64,000 nt of DNA from Pseudoduganella dura (GCF_009727155.1 NZ_WNWM01000002.1:372001-436000); one strand, 5' to 3'; numbered from the stretch's first letter, positions 34,619 to 44,412 are shown. A program made the numbers and translations. Notes: a model not told the origin generated them from the sequence alone.

Positions 34619-36091
34619 TCACCCGCCGGGCGGGTGCGCCGGCGCCGGCGCCTCGGGCAGGAACAGCAGCACGACCAGCGCGGCCAGCACGATCGCGGCA
34701 CCGGCGCCGAAGATGCCGGCGATCGCGTGCCGGTACACGGCCACCGCGCCCGCCTGGAGCGCCGGGGCGGACGTGCCCGCGGCGGCGATGCCGTGGGCAT
34801 GCAGCTGGCGCGCGAGGATCGCGCCGGAACCGGTCACGCCAAGCAGGCCGCCGAGCGAGCGGAAGAATGTCAGCATCGCCGTGCCGACGCCGCGGCGGGC
34901 GGGCGGCAGCGCATTCTGCACCACCACGGTCATGTTCGGCATCACCAGGCCCAGGCCGAAGCCGAGCGTGAAGATCGCCGGTTCGAGCACCGCGTAGCCG
35001 AGGCCCGCATCCATGGCCCATGCCAGCACGCCGAACGACGCCGTGGCCACCGCGAGCCCCGCGACCTGGGCGCCCTTGTAGCGGCCCGAACGCGCCAGCA
35101 CGCGGCCGTTCAGCATGGACGACAGGATCATGCCCGCCATCATCGCCATCGTCATCAGCCCGGATTGCGCGGGCGTATTGCCCATGACGAGCTGGAAGAA
35201 CAGCGGGAAGAACACGCTGGCACCCATCAGGCCCACGAATGTCAGCAGCATCACGCCGCTTGCGATGTTGAACACGCGGTTGCCGAACAGGTCCGGCGGC
35301 AGCACCGGTTCGGCGGCGCGGCGGACGTGGACCACCAGCCACGCGCCCAGGCCGGCGGCCAGCAGCGCGCACACCCGGAGCTGCGGCGCTTCCCAGGGCC
35401 ACTCGGTGCCGCCCAGCGCCAGGACGATTAGCAGCGCCGTGATCGACCCCGTCAACAGCACCGATCCCAGGTAGTCGATGCGGTGCGCGTGCGTGGCGGC
35501 GGGCCTGCGCAGCGAGCGGGCCAGCGCCCGAAAGGCGACGACGCCGATCGGCAGGTTGATGAAGAAGATCCAGTGCCACGACAGCAGGTCCGTCATCACG
35601 CCGCCCAGCACCGGGCCGACCACGCTGGCGGCGGCGTACAGCATCGCGATCGAGCCCTGGCGCCGGGCCCGCTGCGCGGGCGGCACGATGTCGCCGATGA
35701 TGATCTGCGCCAGCGGCATGAAACCGCCGGCGCCGAGCCCCTGCACGGCGCGGAAGGCGATCAGCTGCGTCATGTCCTGCGCGAAGCCGCACAGCACGGA
35801 GCCCGCGAGGAACAGGATCAGCGCCGTGAAGATCATCGGCCGCCGGCCGTACTGGTCGGCCAGCTTGCCGTACAGCGGCATCACGGCCGTGGATGCGAGC
35901 ACGAACGCGGTGACGACCCATGACAGGTGCGCCATGCCGCCCAGGTCCGCGACGATGCGCGGCAGCGCGGTGGCAACGATGCTCTGTTCGAGCGCGCCCA
36001 GCCCCAGCACCGTCAGCAGCGCGAGGTAGACGGCACGGACCTCGTGGTCGGTCACGGGAGCGGCCGGGTCGGAAACGATCGCCTGGTTCAT
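34619..36091 (-). CDS. DHA2-family (EmrB/QacA-type) drug efflux transporter
   Basis: A 490-residue MFS transporter with about 14 membrane segments. Motifs are LDQSIVATALPRIVADLGG-like at the first helix (here LEQSIVATALP), GKLADQYGRRP in the first loop, and GVMTDLLSWHWIFFINLPIG at helices 5-6. The frame is open upstream, but ATG 36091 overlaps the MarR stop by four bases, so regulator and pump are coupled. Substrates are likely toxic hydrophobic compounds. Confidence 0.9.
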   Translation of the reverse strand: MNQAIVSDPAAPVTDHEVRAVYLALLTVLGLGALEQSIVATALPRIVADLGGMAHLSWVVTAFVLASTAVMPLYGKLADQYGRRPMIFTALILFLAGSVLCGFAQDMTQLIAFRAVQGLGAGGFMPLAQIIIGDIVPPAQRARRQGSIAMLYAAASVVGPVLGGVMTDLLSWHWIFFINLPIGVVAFRALARSLRRPAATHAHRIDYLGSVLLTGSITALLIVLALGGTEWPWEAPQLRVCALLAAGLGAWLVVHVRRAAEPVLPPDLFGNRVFNIASGVMLLTFVGLMGASVFFPLFFQLVMGNTPAQSGLMTMAMMAGMILSSMLNGRVLARSGRYKGAQVAGLAVATASFGVLAWAMDAGLGYAVLEPAIFTLGFGLGLVMPNMTVVVQNALPPARRGVGTAMLTFFRSLGGLLGVTGSGAILARQLHAHGIAAAGTSAPALQAGAVAVYRHAIAGIFGAGAAIVLAALVVLLFLPEAPAPAHPPGG

Positions 36092-36522
36092 GGCCGGGCG
36101 ATGATGGCGAGAGGTTCGATGGCCGCTTCCAGCGCATCGAGCTGGGCGGGCCTGAGGCGGGCCACGCGTTGCGACAGCCAGTCCAGGCGCCCGGCACGCA
36201 TGCGCCGCAGGTGTGCCGCGCCGGCGGCGCTCACCTGCAGGCCGCTGCGCCGCCGGTCTTCCGGAAACGGCGCGCTGCGCTCGACCAGGCCCGCTTCCTC
36301 GAGCGCCTTGACCTGGCCGCTCATCGTCGGACCGCGCACGTTCTGCAGCCGCGCCAGCTCGGCAATGCCGATGCCGGGATGTTCTTCCACCGCCCACAAC
36401 AGATAGGCCTGCATCAACGACAGCCCCGATTCGTCGCCCGCCGCGTCGCGCCGCATCTCGCGCACCAGCAGCTTCAGCGCGTTGCGCAACTCCTCGGAGA
36501 GCGCCTGTACCCGTTGCGTCAT
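36088..36522 (-). CDS. MarR-family repressor of the efflux operon
   Basis: A 144-residue MarR protein with helix-turn-helix and wing (IAELARLQNVRGPTMSGQVKALEEAGLVER, then FPEDRRRSGLQVS). It is the first gene of a two-gene operon with the DHA2 pump, and an 11-bp inverted repeat lies 12 bp upstream of its start, so it is expected to repress its own operon until a ligand binds. Confidence 0.9.
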   Translation of the reverse strand: MTQRVQALSEELRNALKLLVREMRRDAAGDESGLSLMQAYLLWAVEEHPGIGIAELARLQNVRGPTMSGQVKALEEAGLVERSAPFPEDRRRSGLQVSAAGAAHLRRMRAGRLDWLSQRVARLRPAQLDALEAAIEPLAIIARP

Positions 36523-36533
36523 CTTTCACCTTC

Positions 36534-36560
36534 AACATAGATAGCCTACCTATCTATGTT
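36534..36560. promoter_or_regulatory. MarR operator of the efflux operon
   Basis: AACATAGATAG-CCTAC-CTATCTATGTT: a perfect 11-bp inverted repeat with a 5-bp centre, just upstream of the MarR start. It is strikingly AT-rich against the background, as expected for a repressor site overlapping a promoter. Confidence 0.82.
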
Positions 36561-36631
36561 GGCCCTGCCGGCCCGTTACCGCAAGTCCGGCGCTCGAACT
36601 GCCGGCCACGCCGTGCCGGCCCGGCGCAAGC

Positions 36632-37933
36632 TCACCGGCCTTGTTTGCCGCCCTGGCCCGCGCGCCACTTGTCATACGCGGCCAGCGCCGATGCCGGGCC
36701 GCTGCCATACCAGCCGTAACCGTCGCGCCGCTCCTTCGTCAGCTCGTTGACGTCGGTGTGGATGGTGCCGTCGCGGTCGCCGAAGACCGGCTGCATCGTG
36801 TCGATGTCGTACATCCGCGCCCACAGCGGTCCGGCGCCGGGCCGCGCTTCGAGGAAGCGGCCGTTCTCGCCCTTGGCCGTCCAGCCGACGTTGTAGACCG
36901 CCACGCGCTTGAGCCAGGCGGCGGCGCCGTCGATGGCCGCGGTGACCTGCGCAGTCGGTTGCGGCAGCCGCATCAGCAACGTCAGCAGGCGCGACGTCTC
37001 GGAACTGGACAGCGCCACCGGCTCGAAATTGCGCGCGCCCACCGGCGCCAGCGTCAGTGCATCGTGTTGCTGGCACCAGCCGGTGAGCTGGCCGTTCACG
37101 CGGATCTGGCTGGCGAGCAGCACGCCGATCGCGCGGCCGTGCGCAACCTGCGCGCGCGATGCCAGTGCCGGCGCCACGAACGCGTAATCGCCCTGCCTCC
37201 CGGCCACGAGGGCCAGCAGGTCGGCGACCTGGGCGAACGCGTTGTCGTTGTAGGTGATCGCGTCGTGGTAACCGCCCTGCAGCGGATACACCTGCGGGAA
37301 GCCGCCGTTCGGATATTGCGCATCGAGCAGGTAGCCCACGCCCTTGTCGAACGCCTTGCGGTAGGCCTCGCCCGGCGCGCCCGGCAGCGCCGCCTGCACG
37401 CGCGCCAGGAAGCGCAGCTCGGTCGTCGTCGCATCGTTGTCGATCGTGCCGACATAGTTCCAGCCGGCGGCGGCAACGATCACGCCGCCGGACGGGTCGT
37501 CGTCGATCGGCGCATAATGCTCGCCCTTTTGCCGCACGTGCCCGGTACGGTCGACGTTCTTGCCCCAGCCGCCGGCGGGCGTCTGGAAGCTGACGATATT
37601 GTCGGCCACATGGCGCGCTTCCGGCGACGCATACCACGCCGGCGGCTTGTCCAGCGGCATGCCGGAATCGCCGTGCAGCCGCGCCTGTGCCTCCGGCGGC
37701 GCGGCGCCGGCTGCCCGTTCCGTTGCCAGCGCGGCCTTGTCGCGCGCCATCAGCGCGCGCGAACGTTCCAGGTAGCCGCGCCATGCGGCCCGGTCCGCTT
37801 CGGCCAATGCCGCGATGCGCGCTTCCGTGACCGGCTGCGCGCGTGTCATCGTGCCGATCACCGACGCGTGCGCCGCCGGCAGCCCCAGGCCCAGCGCGAG
37901 CGCCAGCGCGATCGCCGCTTTTTTCAGATGCAT
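36632..37933 (-). CDS. Family-10 pectate lyase
   Basis: A 433-residue secreted lyase (signal peptide ending PAAHAS) that cuts polygalacturonate by beta-elimination. PL10 features are WASPEARHVADNIVSFQTPAGGWGKN-type core (here YASPEARHVADNIVSFQTP), the AQYPNGGFPQVYPL block, YNDNAFAQV and a C-terminal WYGSGPASALAAYDKW. Start ATG 37933 has GGAGG. It lies 34 bases behind the apiosidase-like gene and is the last gene of the receptor-led pectin operon. Confidence 0.9.
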   Translation of the reverse strand: MHLKKAAIALALALGLGLPAAHASVIGTMTRAQPVTEARIAALAEADRAAWRGYLERSRALMARDKAALATERAAGAAPPEAQARLHGDSGMPLDKPPAWYASPEARHVADNIVSFQTPAGGWGKNVDRTGHVRQKGEHYAPIDDDPSGGVIVAAAGWNYVGTIDNDATTTELRFLARVQAALPGAPGEAYRKAFDKGVGYLLDAQYPNGGFPQVYPLQGGYHDAITYNDNAFAQVADLLALVAGRQGDYAFVAPALASRAQVAHGRAIGVLLASQIRVNGQLTGWCQQHDALTLAPVGARNFEPVALSSSETSRLLTLLMRLPQPTAQVTAAIDGAAAWLKRVAVYNVGWTAKGENGRFLEARPGAGPLWARMYDIDTMQPVFGDRDGTIHTDVNELTKERRDGYGWYGSGPASALAAYDKWRAGQGGKQGR

Positions 37934-37967
37934 GTTTCCTCCATTCCCAAGATAGATGCGGCGGCCG

Positions 37968-39563
37968 TCAGCGCACCCGCACGATCCGGACGGCCATGTA
38001 CGGCCGGCCCGGCAGTGCGATGCTGCGGCCATCCTTGTCGGCGAACGTGTAATCGTCGCGTCTTTTGATTTCAAACGTGCCGTCCACCGGCGTGACCGTC
38101 ATGTTCCATGTGTCGATCACCTCGGCCCGGAACTTCATGCCGTCCCGCAGCCCCGTCTTGAACAGCACGAACGGCCACGCGGCGGGCTTGTCCCGGTTGA
38201 AATAGCCCAGGTAATACTCGGCGTGTTTTCCCGCAAAGGGATGGTCTTGCCACTTGTCGATCGGCTCGAGGCCTTCGTGCGGACTCTCGGCCAGGATCCT
38301 GCGGAAGAACGCCAGCCGCGGCGGGCTTTGCCCCTTCAGCGTGCCGCCCTTGCCCAGCCAGATCTCGCCGCCGGGATCCTTGTAGATCTCGCTGTGCCCC
38401 ACGTACGAGCCGGCGATCGCGCCGTTCCAGAAGCGCAGCACCATCTCTTCCGGCGTGAGCTGGCCCCAGCGCTTGACCCAGTCGCCCTCGTACTTCACTT
38501 CGTCGTAGACGACCGGCTTGTTGTAGACGTCGCGGTACAGCACCGCGCGTTCCGGGTCTTCCGTGGCCGCGCCGTGCTGGATGCTCGCGTGCGTGACCCA
38601 CGGCTTCGTGTGGTTGTAGAGCCGGAACGCGTTGTGGATCGAACGCAGGTGGCCGTACGGGTCGGCCGCCTGCACGAGCTGGAAGTAATGGTCCCAGTCG
38701 TCCATCGTCTTCTCGGTGAGGAAGTCGAACTCGTTGGCCATCGACCACCACACGTTGCGGTAGGCCGCCAGCCGGGCCACCACGTAGCGCAGGTAGCGGT
38801 CGTTGACGGCCCCCGGCATGCGGTCGAAACCCCACTTGCCCTTGTCGTACGGGTGAAACAGGATCAGGTCGGCCTCGATGCCCAGCGCGCGCAGCTGCGC
38901 CACGCGCCGGTCCAGGTTGCGGAAGAAATCCACGTCGAAGCGGCTGAAATCCCAGCCATGCGGCGGCTTGCCGGGGAACGGAAAACGCTGGTGCGCCAGT
39001 GCGTCGTCGTTGTTCGGAAAGACCGCCATGCGCAGCTTGTTGAACGGCGCCATTGCCAGCGTGCGCAATGTCCGCTCCTGCAGGGCGTCGGGCTGGTGCG
39101 TCCACGCGTAGCTGGTGGTGCCCACCTGCCAGAACGGCGAACCGTCCGCGTAGCCGAAGTGAAAGGTATTGCGCACCGAGACGGGGCCGCGGTTGCCGGG
39201 GGCCGCCTGTACCGCGTCGAAGCGGCCGGTCCTGCCGCGCAGTTCGGCGCGGTTGCTGCGCGTTTCCCACGTCCACGCGCCGGCCGTATCGGGCATGAAG
39301 CGGATCTTGTAGCGGCCCGCGCCATCATAGAAGCCGTCGACGGCGATTTCGCGCGCGCCCTGCCGGAACACGGCCGACAGGGCGACGTCCACGAACGGAT
39401 TGCCTTCCGCCGGCCCCGCCAGGTCGATTTCCAGCATGCCCCAGCGTTCGACCGGACCGGCGGCGAGCGCGGCGCCGTATTCGTTCACCGGCACCTGTGC
39501 GTACGCGAGGCCGGCGCACAGCGCCGCCGCCAGCACGACAAAGGTTCGCCTTGCGAGACGCAC
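37968..39563 (-). CDS. Apiosidase-like (DUF5060-DUF4038-DUF5605) glycoside hydrolase
   Basis: A 531-residue exported enzyme (signal peptide ending GLAYAQ). Residues about 25-110 match the DUF5060 beta-sandwich (VERWGMLEIDLAGPAEGNPF). The central barrel matches the DUF4038/apiosidase-like domain related to GH140. The C terminus is a DUF5605-like sheet. Likely clan GH-A catalytic residues are Glu278 (SMANEFDFL) and Glu355 (VVYDEVKYEG). GH140 enzymes remove apiose from rhamnogalacturonan II; the true substrate here is unknown. Only four bases separate it from the GH28 gene, so both are surely co-expressed. Confidence 0.82.
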   Translation of the reverse strand: MRLARRTFVVLAAALCAGLAYAQVPVNEYGAALAAGPVERWGMLEIDLAGPAEGNPFVDVALSAVFRQGAREIAVDGFYDGAGRYKIRFMPDTAGAWTWETRSNRAELRGRTGRFDAVQAAPGNRGPVSVRNTFHFGYADGSPFWQVGTTSYAWTHQPDALQERTLRTLAMAPFNKLRMAVFPNNDDALAHQRFPFPGKPPHGWDFSRFDVDFFRNLDRRVAQLRALGIEADLILFHPYDKGKWGFDRMPGAVNDRYLRYVVARLAAYRNVWWSMANEFDFLTEKTMDDWDHYFQLVQAADPYGHLRSIHNAFRLYNHTKPWVTHASIQHGAATEDPERAVLYRDVYNKPVVYDEVKYEGDWVKRWGQLTPEEMVLRFWNGAIAGSYVGHSEIYKDPGGEIWLGKGGTLKGQSPPRLAFFRRILAESPHEGLEPIDKWQDHPFAGKHAEYYLGYFNRDKPAAWPFVLFKTGLRDGMKFRAEVIDTWNMTVTPVDGTFEIKRRDDYTFADKDGRSIALPGRPYMAVRIVRVR

Positions 39564-39567
39564 GGGC

Positions 39568-41385
39568 TTACCCGGACAGTTTTTCGTTGTAGCGCTTGCC
39601 GCCGATCGTCACGTTGCGCAGCGTGACGCCCTGCGCATTGTGGACGAACCACGGCGCATCGGCCTTGACCGCGTTGCCGAAATCGCAGTCCGAGATCGTC
39701 ACGTTGCGCACCGGGAGCACCGGCCGGTCCGCCGGGCCGTTGTAGCTGGTGGCCACCGGCCCGAGCACCACGAACGCCTGGTAACAGCCGAAGCTGCCTT
39801 CGGGCGTATCGACGTTCGTCACCCTGATGCCGGAAATATGCACGTCCGACACTTCCGGCGGCCGGCTGCGCACCAGGTCGAACGACGGCGTGTAGTCGCA
39901 GTCGAACGTGATGACGGCGCCGCCGCCCGTGGGCACGGTTTTCGCCGGCACCGGGCCGCCCGGGATCGGCGTGTAGAAACCGGGCTTCAGGCGCACGCCG
40001 TTCGGCAGCTTCAGGTCGCGCACGTAGAAATGGCGCAGGTAGCCGCCGCGGTTCATGTTGGTTTTCAGGCGCACCACCGTGTTGATCGGATCGGTCGCGT
40101 AGTGGGCGTTGCGCACGTCGATATTCTGCGCGTACACGTGTTCGATCCCGGCCGACATCTCGCTGCCCAGCGTGATGCCGCCATGCCCGCTGTTCATCAC
40201 CGAGTTCTGGATCACCACGTTGCGCGTGGGACCGTAACCCACGTCCGCGTTCTTGCCGGCCTTGATGGCGATGCAGTCGTCGCCCGTGTTGAACCAGCAG
40301 CCGTCGACCAGCACGGTGTCGCACGATTCGGGATCGAAGCCGTCCGAATTCGGGCCGATCGATTCCATCCGCACCTTCGAGAAATGCACGTTGCGGCACT
40401 TGACCGGATGGTGGATCCAGAACGGCGCGTTGACGGCCTGGTAGCCCTGCATCAGCACGTTTTCGCAATCCATGAACTCGACCAGGCACGGGCGCAGGTA
40501 GTGGCCCAGGCCGAAAATGCGTTTCTCGACCGGCACGCCGGCCTCGGACAGCGCCGGCAGGTATTTCTCGTCGGCGCGCGCGTTCGGGCGGTCGCCCACG
40601 ATGCGCGCCAGCGTGGCCGCGTCCAGGTGCGGCGCCACCGTGGCCAGCGGCGGATTGGCGGGGTTGTCCACGCCCTGGTGCAATGCCCCCTTTTCGGCGC
40701 CTTTCTGGTTCATGCTCCACCAGCCCGGGCCGCTGCCATCCTCGTACGGCACGCCGGCCTGGCCATCCAGGATGCTGGTCCAGTCCTCGCCGGTGATCGC
40801 GATGTTCTTCTGGCCGCGCGCATACACCAGCGGCGCGAAATTGAAGCAGTCGTTGCCCTGCCAGCGCGACAGCACCAGCTTGCCGTTGGCGCCGCAGTCG
40901 ACCGTTTGCGCTTCCGGGCAATCGCGGGCGTAGTCGGCCGGGCTGGCGCTGAAGTACACGTGCGCGCCTTTCGCCAGGTGCACGTGCACGTTCGACAGCA
41001 GCACGATCGGGCCTTTCAGGTACCAGTCGCCGGCCGGGACCAGCACGCGGCCGCCGCCCGCCTTGTGCGCGGCGGCGATCGCGGCGCGCAGCGCCGGGTG
41101 GCTGTCGTGCGAGCCCGGCACCGGGGTCGTCACCTGCCCCTTCGCCCGGATCGTCGGATAGCCCGCCACCTTGTGCACCTTGCAGGGCTTGCCGCCATAC
41201 GCCGTCACCGGGAAATCGCGTTTCGGGAACGGCAGTGGTTTCGCGAACACGCCGGCGATTTCCTTCGCGCGCGCCCATGGATCGGGCGCCTGCGCCAGGG
41301 CCGGCAGGCCCATGAAGGATACGGTGCCCAGCGCGGCGGTGCCCTTGATCAGCCGGCGGCGTTGCAGGAAGGTCTTGTTCGTCAT
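39568..41385 (-). CDS. GH28 polygalacturonase-type enzyme
   Basis: A 605-residue right-handed beta-helix glycosidase. GH28 motifs in order are NSDGFDPES, TGDDCIAIKAG (the paired Asp at about residues 369-370), SGHGGITLGSE and VRLKTN. The N terminus has a Tat-like signal, TFLQRRRLIKGTAALG, followed by a hydrophobic stretch ending ALAQA. GTG 41397 is an alternative start, four residues longer; neither has a clear ribosome site. It probably acts as an exo- or endo-polygalacturonase in the periplasm, on oligosaccharides imported by the TonB-dependent receptor encoded just upstream. Confidence 0.9.
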   Translation of the reverse strand: MTNKTFLQRRRLIKGTAALGTVSFMGLPALAQAPDPWARAKEIAGVFAKPLPFPKRDFPVTAYGGKPCKVHKVAGYPTIRAKGQVTTPVPGSHDSHPALRAAIAAAHKAGGGRVLVPAGDWYLKGPIVLLSNVHVHLAKGAHVYFSASPADYARDCPEAQTVDCGANGKLVLSRWQGNDCFNFAPLVYARGQKNIAITGEDWTSILDGQAGVPYEDGSGPGWWSMNQKGAEKGALHQGVDNPANPPLATVAPHLDAATLARIVGDRPNARADEKYLPALSEAGVPVEKRIFGLGHYLRPCLVEFMDCENVLMQGYQAVNAPFWIHHPVKCRNVHFSKVRMESIGPNSDGFDPESCDTVLVDGCWFNTGDDCIAIKAGKNADVGYGPTRNVVIQNSVMNSGHGGITLGSEMSAGIEHVYAQNIDVRNAHYATDPINTVVRLKTNMNRGGYLRHFYVRDLKLPNGVRLKPGFYTPIPGGPVPAKTVPTGGGAVITFDCDYTPSFDLVRSRPPEVSDVHISGIRVTNVDTPEGSFGCYQAFVVLGPVATSYNGPADRPVLPVRNVTISDCDFGNAVKADAPWFVHNAQGVTLRNVTIGGKRYNEKLSG

Positions 41386-41445
41386 CTGGTTGGTCACATT
41401 CTAGCTGTCAGGTTGCAGGGCCGGGCCGGTGCGGCCGCGTCGAAT

Positions 41446-41478
41446 GCGGCAAGGCCGGCGCATGGCCGGCCTTGCCGC
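41446..41478 (-). terminator. Intercistronic hairpin after the pectin TonB-dependent receptor
   Basis: A perfect 13-bp stem, GCGGCAAGGCCGG / CCGGCCTTGCCGC, with a 7-base loop, lies between the receptor stop and the GH28 start. No T run follows, so it may protect the receptor mRNA 3' end or cause partial termination, giving more receptor than enzymes. Confidence 0.6.
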
Positions 41479-41490
41479 GATACGGCTGCG

Positions 41491-44412
41491 TCAGAACTTG
41501 TACTCGACCGAAAGGCGCGCCACGCGCCCCAGCATGTCGGCCATGCTCGTCACGTAGCCGCCGCCGTAGGTGCTGTTGGCGGTGAGCGGCGGCCATTCCT
41601 CGGTGATGTTGTTCACGCCCAGGCTGATCGTGGTGTTCCGGATGCCGGTATAGCGCACGTTCACGTTGAACTGGCTGTAGTCGTCCACCTTCGTCAGCGT
41701 GGAGCCCGTGCGGGGCGTCAGGTCCGTCACGCCGCGCTGGTAGCGCTGCGACAGCGTGGCGCGCCAGGGTCCTTGTCCCCAGCTGAACGACGCCGTGTGC
41801 TTCCAGCGCGGATTGATCTGCGGCGCGCCGGCCAGGCCGGCGTTCGGGCCCGCGCCGCCGAAGCGGCCGTCGTTCGAGATGATGCCGATGTTGGTGAACC
41901 ACGGGCCATCCTTCTCGGCCTGGAATTCATACTTGTGATACCAGGTGCCGTCGACCTTCGCGTCGAAATTGCCGTAGGTGGTTGCCGGGAAGCGGTAGCT
42001 GGCCGACATGTCGGCGCCGCGGATGCGGCTCATGCCGCGGTTGGCCTGGCTGGCGATGATGTAGTCGATCGTGCCGTTGGCGCGGCGAATGATCTGGTCC
42101 GTGTATTTCGCGGGGTTCTGCTGGATCTCGGCGATGGTGACCGCGCCCAGCACGTCCTTGATCTTCAGGCCCCAGTAGTCGACCGTGAGCGCCAGGTTCT
42201 TCACCGGCTCCCAGGCGAAGCCGAACGAGAAGCCGCGCGATTTTTCCGGCTTCAGGAAACTGTTGTTCGGCGACTTCGTCCAGTAGTTGGTGACGATGTT
42301 GCAGACCTGCTCGGCGGTGTAGCCGGCCACCGGCGTGCCGCTGCCGGCCACCGTGGGCTGTGCGCTCGGGCACAGCACCGGGTCGTCCATGTCCTGCGTG
42401 CGCACTTCGGGCGTGGGATTCTGGATATCCATGATCGACGGCGCGCGGAAGCCCGTCGACAGCGAGCTGCGCAGCAGCAGCCTGTCCACCGGCCGCCAGC
42501 TGGCCGCCAGGCGCGGGTTCACCGTGGTCTGCTTCAGGTCCTCGTAGTAGTCGGCGCGCACCGCGCCGTTGATCGACACCGTCTCGGTGACCGGCGCTTC
42601 CACTTCGGCCAGCAGCGAGGCGATATTGCGGGAGAGGCGGCGCGCCACGCCCTGCGGCGATTCGCCGACCAGGTCGTGCACCACCACGTTGCCGGAGGCA
42701 TCGATGTTGTAGCTGCCGTCGGCCTTCAGGCCGATGTAGTCGCGCGGCGCATCGTAGGTGCGCGCGGCGTCGCGGCGCAGTTCGGCCGCCACGGCCACGG
42801 TCAGGTCGCCGCCCTTCAGCGCCATGACGCCCTTCGACAGCGTCACGTCCACGCTCTTGTTGTAGGCCTTGTTCAGGCGGTACGTGTAGTTGCGCGCCTC
42901 GATGCTGCGCAGGTATTCGAGGCCGGCTTCGTCCTGCAGCCCGAACGGGTTGAGAATGCCGTTGGTAAAACCTTGCTGCGCCTTCGAATACAGGATGTAG
43001 CCGCCGCCCGCCTTCGTGTCGCGCTTGCTCATGCCCCAGTTCACGCCGGCGCGGTAATCCCAGCCCAGCACCTCGCCCTCGGCGGTGAGCACCACGCGGT
43101 CGTTGACCTGCTCGTCGTTCCGGTAGGCCGAACCCAGTTCGCCCGGGCCCCACTGGAAGTAGGCGGTGCGGCCGTTCATGTTCAGGTTGCTCACCGCGCC
43201 CGGCGTGATCGTGCCGTTCACGTACATCGCCGGCGTGTTGGTGCCGGTATTGCTGCCCACGACCGGCACTGCCGGCGTGATGCCGTTGCCCGGGTAGAAC
43301 CGGCTGCTGGCCGGCAGCGAGTACGTGGTGGCCGGATTGCTGGTGCCCGGCGACTGCATGCCGCGGAATTTCTGCACGGTGAACTTGGCGTGCAGGATGT
43401 CGATGTCGATCTTGTGGCCGCCCGGCAGGTTCCAGCTGGCGCGGCTGGAGATGTTGGTGATCTCGCTGCCGTCCGTCACGGCGTTGTAGAACAGCGGGTT
43501 GCGGTAGCAGCCCGGCGCGTAGACCGGCGGCGTGTTCGCGCTGGCGTTGCCCAGCGTGGGCCGCGAGTAGGGATCGAGGCAACCGCTCGCATAGGCGGGG
43601 TTGTAGTTGGCGTTAGCGGCGCGCGTGAAGCCGAAGTTGGCCGTGGGGCTGGCGTTGCGGCCCTCCGGCAGCAGGCCCAGGCCCAGCGTGCGCAGGATGT
43701 CGGGATCGTGCTGCTCGGCGCGTTCGCCCTGGAACAGCGGCGTTTTCTTCTGCTGGTCGACGGCGAAGTAGATGTTGAAGCCATCCTTGCCCAGGTTGCC
43801 CCAGCCGGCGATGGCGCCGAAGCTGGTGGTCTTGCCGCCGCCGCTCTCTTCCGGCCGCGCATATTCGGCCTTGACGGCGATGCCCTGGTAGCCGCGCTTG
43901 GTCCAGAAGTTCTGCACGCCGCCGATCGCATCGGCGCCGTAGGTGGACGAGGCGCCGCCGGACAGCGTTTCGACGCGGTCGAGCGCCATGCGCGGGATCA
44001 CGTTGACCGACACGTACTGGTCCTGCAGCGGCTCGTTGGCCATGCGGCGGCCGTTCAGCAGCGTCAGCGTGCGCATCGGGCCAAGGCCGCGCAGGTTCGT
44101 CATCGGGCCGGCGGCGCCCGAATTCGTGCCCAGCGACAGCGACTGCGGCTGTTCCAGCACCAGGTCCTTCAGCTCGGTGTGCCCGCGGGTTTCCAGCTCG
44201 GCGGCCTTGATGACCGTCAGCGGCGTGGCGCCTTCGTCGGCCACGCGCCGGATCAGGGAACCGGTCACGACGACGGCCTGCACCGGTTCGGCCTGGGCGC
44301 TGTCCTGTGCACTGCTCTGGGCATGCGCCTGGCCGGTCATTTCGCCTATGGCAATCGCCACGGCGAGTGCCATCGTGGCCCGGCGCAATACGGGTTGTTG
44401 GGTGTGCATCAT
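41491..44412 (-). CDS. TonB-dependent receptor of the pectin locus
   Basis: A 973-residue outer-membrane receptor: signal peptide (ending GQAHAQ), plug domain (VVVTGSLIRRVADEGATPLTVI, then LRGLGPMRTLTLLNGRR and GADAIGGVQNFWTK) and a 22-strand barrel with terminal Phe (LSVEYKF). This is the oligosaccharide type common in Caulobacter, Xanthomonas and Massilia, which lacks a SusD partner. It heads an operon of GH28, apiosidase-like enzyme and PL10, so the ligand is probably oligogalacturonides. Its promoter carries overlapping palindromes at 44455-44475. Confidence 0.92.
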   Translation of the reverse strand: MMHTQQPVLRRATMALAVAIAIGEMTGQAHAQSSAQDSAQAEPVQAVVVTGSLIRRVADEGATPLTVIKAAELETRGHTELKDLVLEQPQSLSLGTNSGAAGPMTNLRGLGPMRTLTLLNGRRMANEPLQDQYVSVNVIPRMALDRVETLSGGASSTYGADAIGGVQNFWTKRGYQGIAVKAEYARPEESGGGKTTSFGAIAGWGNLGKDGFNIYFAVDQQKKTPLFQGERAEQHDPDILRTLGLGLLPEGRNASPTANFGFTRAANANYNPAYASGCLDPYSRPTLGNASANTPPVYAPGCYRNPLFYNAVTDGSEITNISSRASWNLPGGHKIDIDILHAKFTVQKFRGMQSPGTSNPATTYSLPASSRFYPGNGITPAVPVVGSNTGTNTPAMYVNGTITPGAVSNLNMNGRTAYFQWGPGELGSAYRNDEQVNDRVVLTAEGEVLGWDYRAGVNWGMSKRDTKAGGGYILYSKAQQGFTNGILNPFGLQDEAGLEYLRSIEARNYTYRLNKAYNKSVDVTLSKGVMALKGGDLTVAVAAELRRDAARTYDAPRDYIGLKADGSYNIDASGNVVVHDLVGESPQGVARRLSRNIASLLAEVEAPVTETVSINGAVRADYYEDLKQTTVNPRLAASWRPVDRLLLRSSLSTGFRAPSIMDIQNPTPEVRTQDMDDPVLCPSAQPTVAGSGTPVAGYTAEQVCNIVTNYWTKSPNNSFLKPEKSRGFSFGFAWEPVKNLALTVDYWGLKIKDVLGAVTIAEIQQNPAKYTDQIIRRANGTIDYIIASQANRGMSRIRGADMSASYRFPATTYGNFDAKVDGTWYHKYEFQAEKDGPWFTNIGIISNDGRFGGAGPNAGLAGAPQINPRWKHTASFSWGQGPWRATLSQRYQRGVTDLTPRTGSTLTKVDDYSQFNVNVRYTGIRNTTISLGVNNITEEWPPLTANSTYGGGYVTSMADMLGRVARLSVEYKF

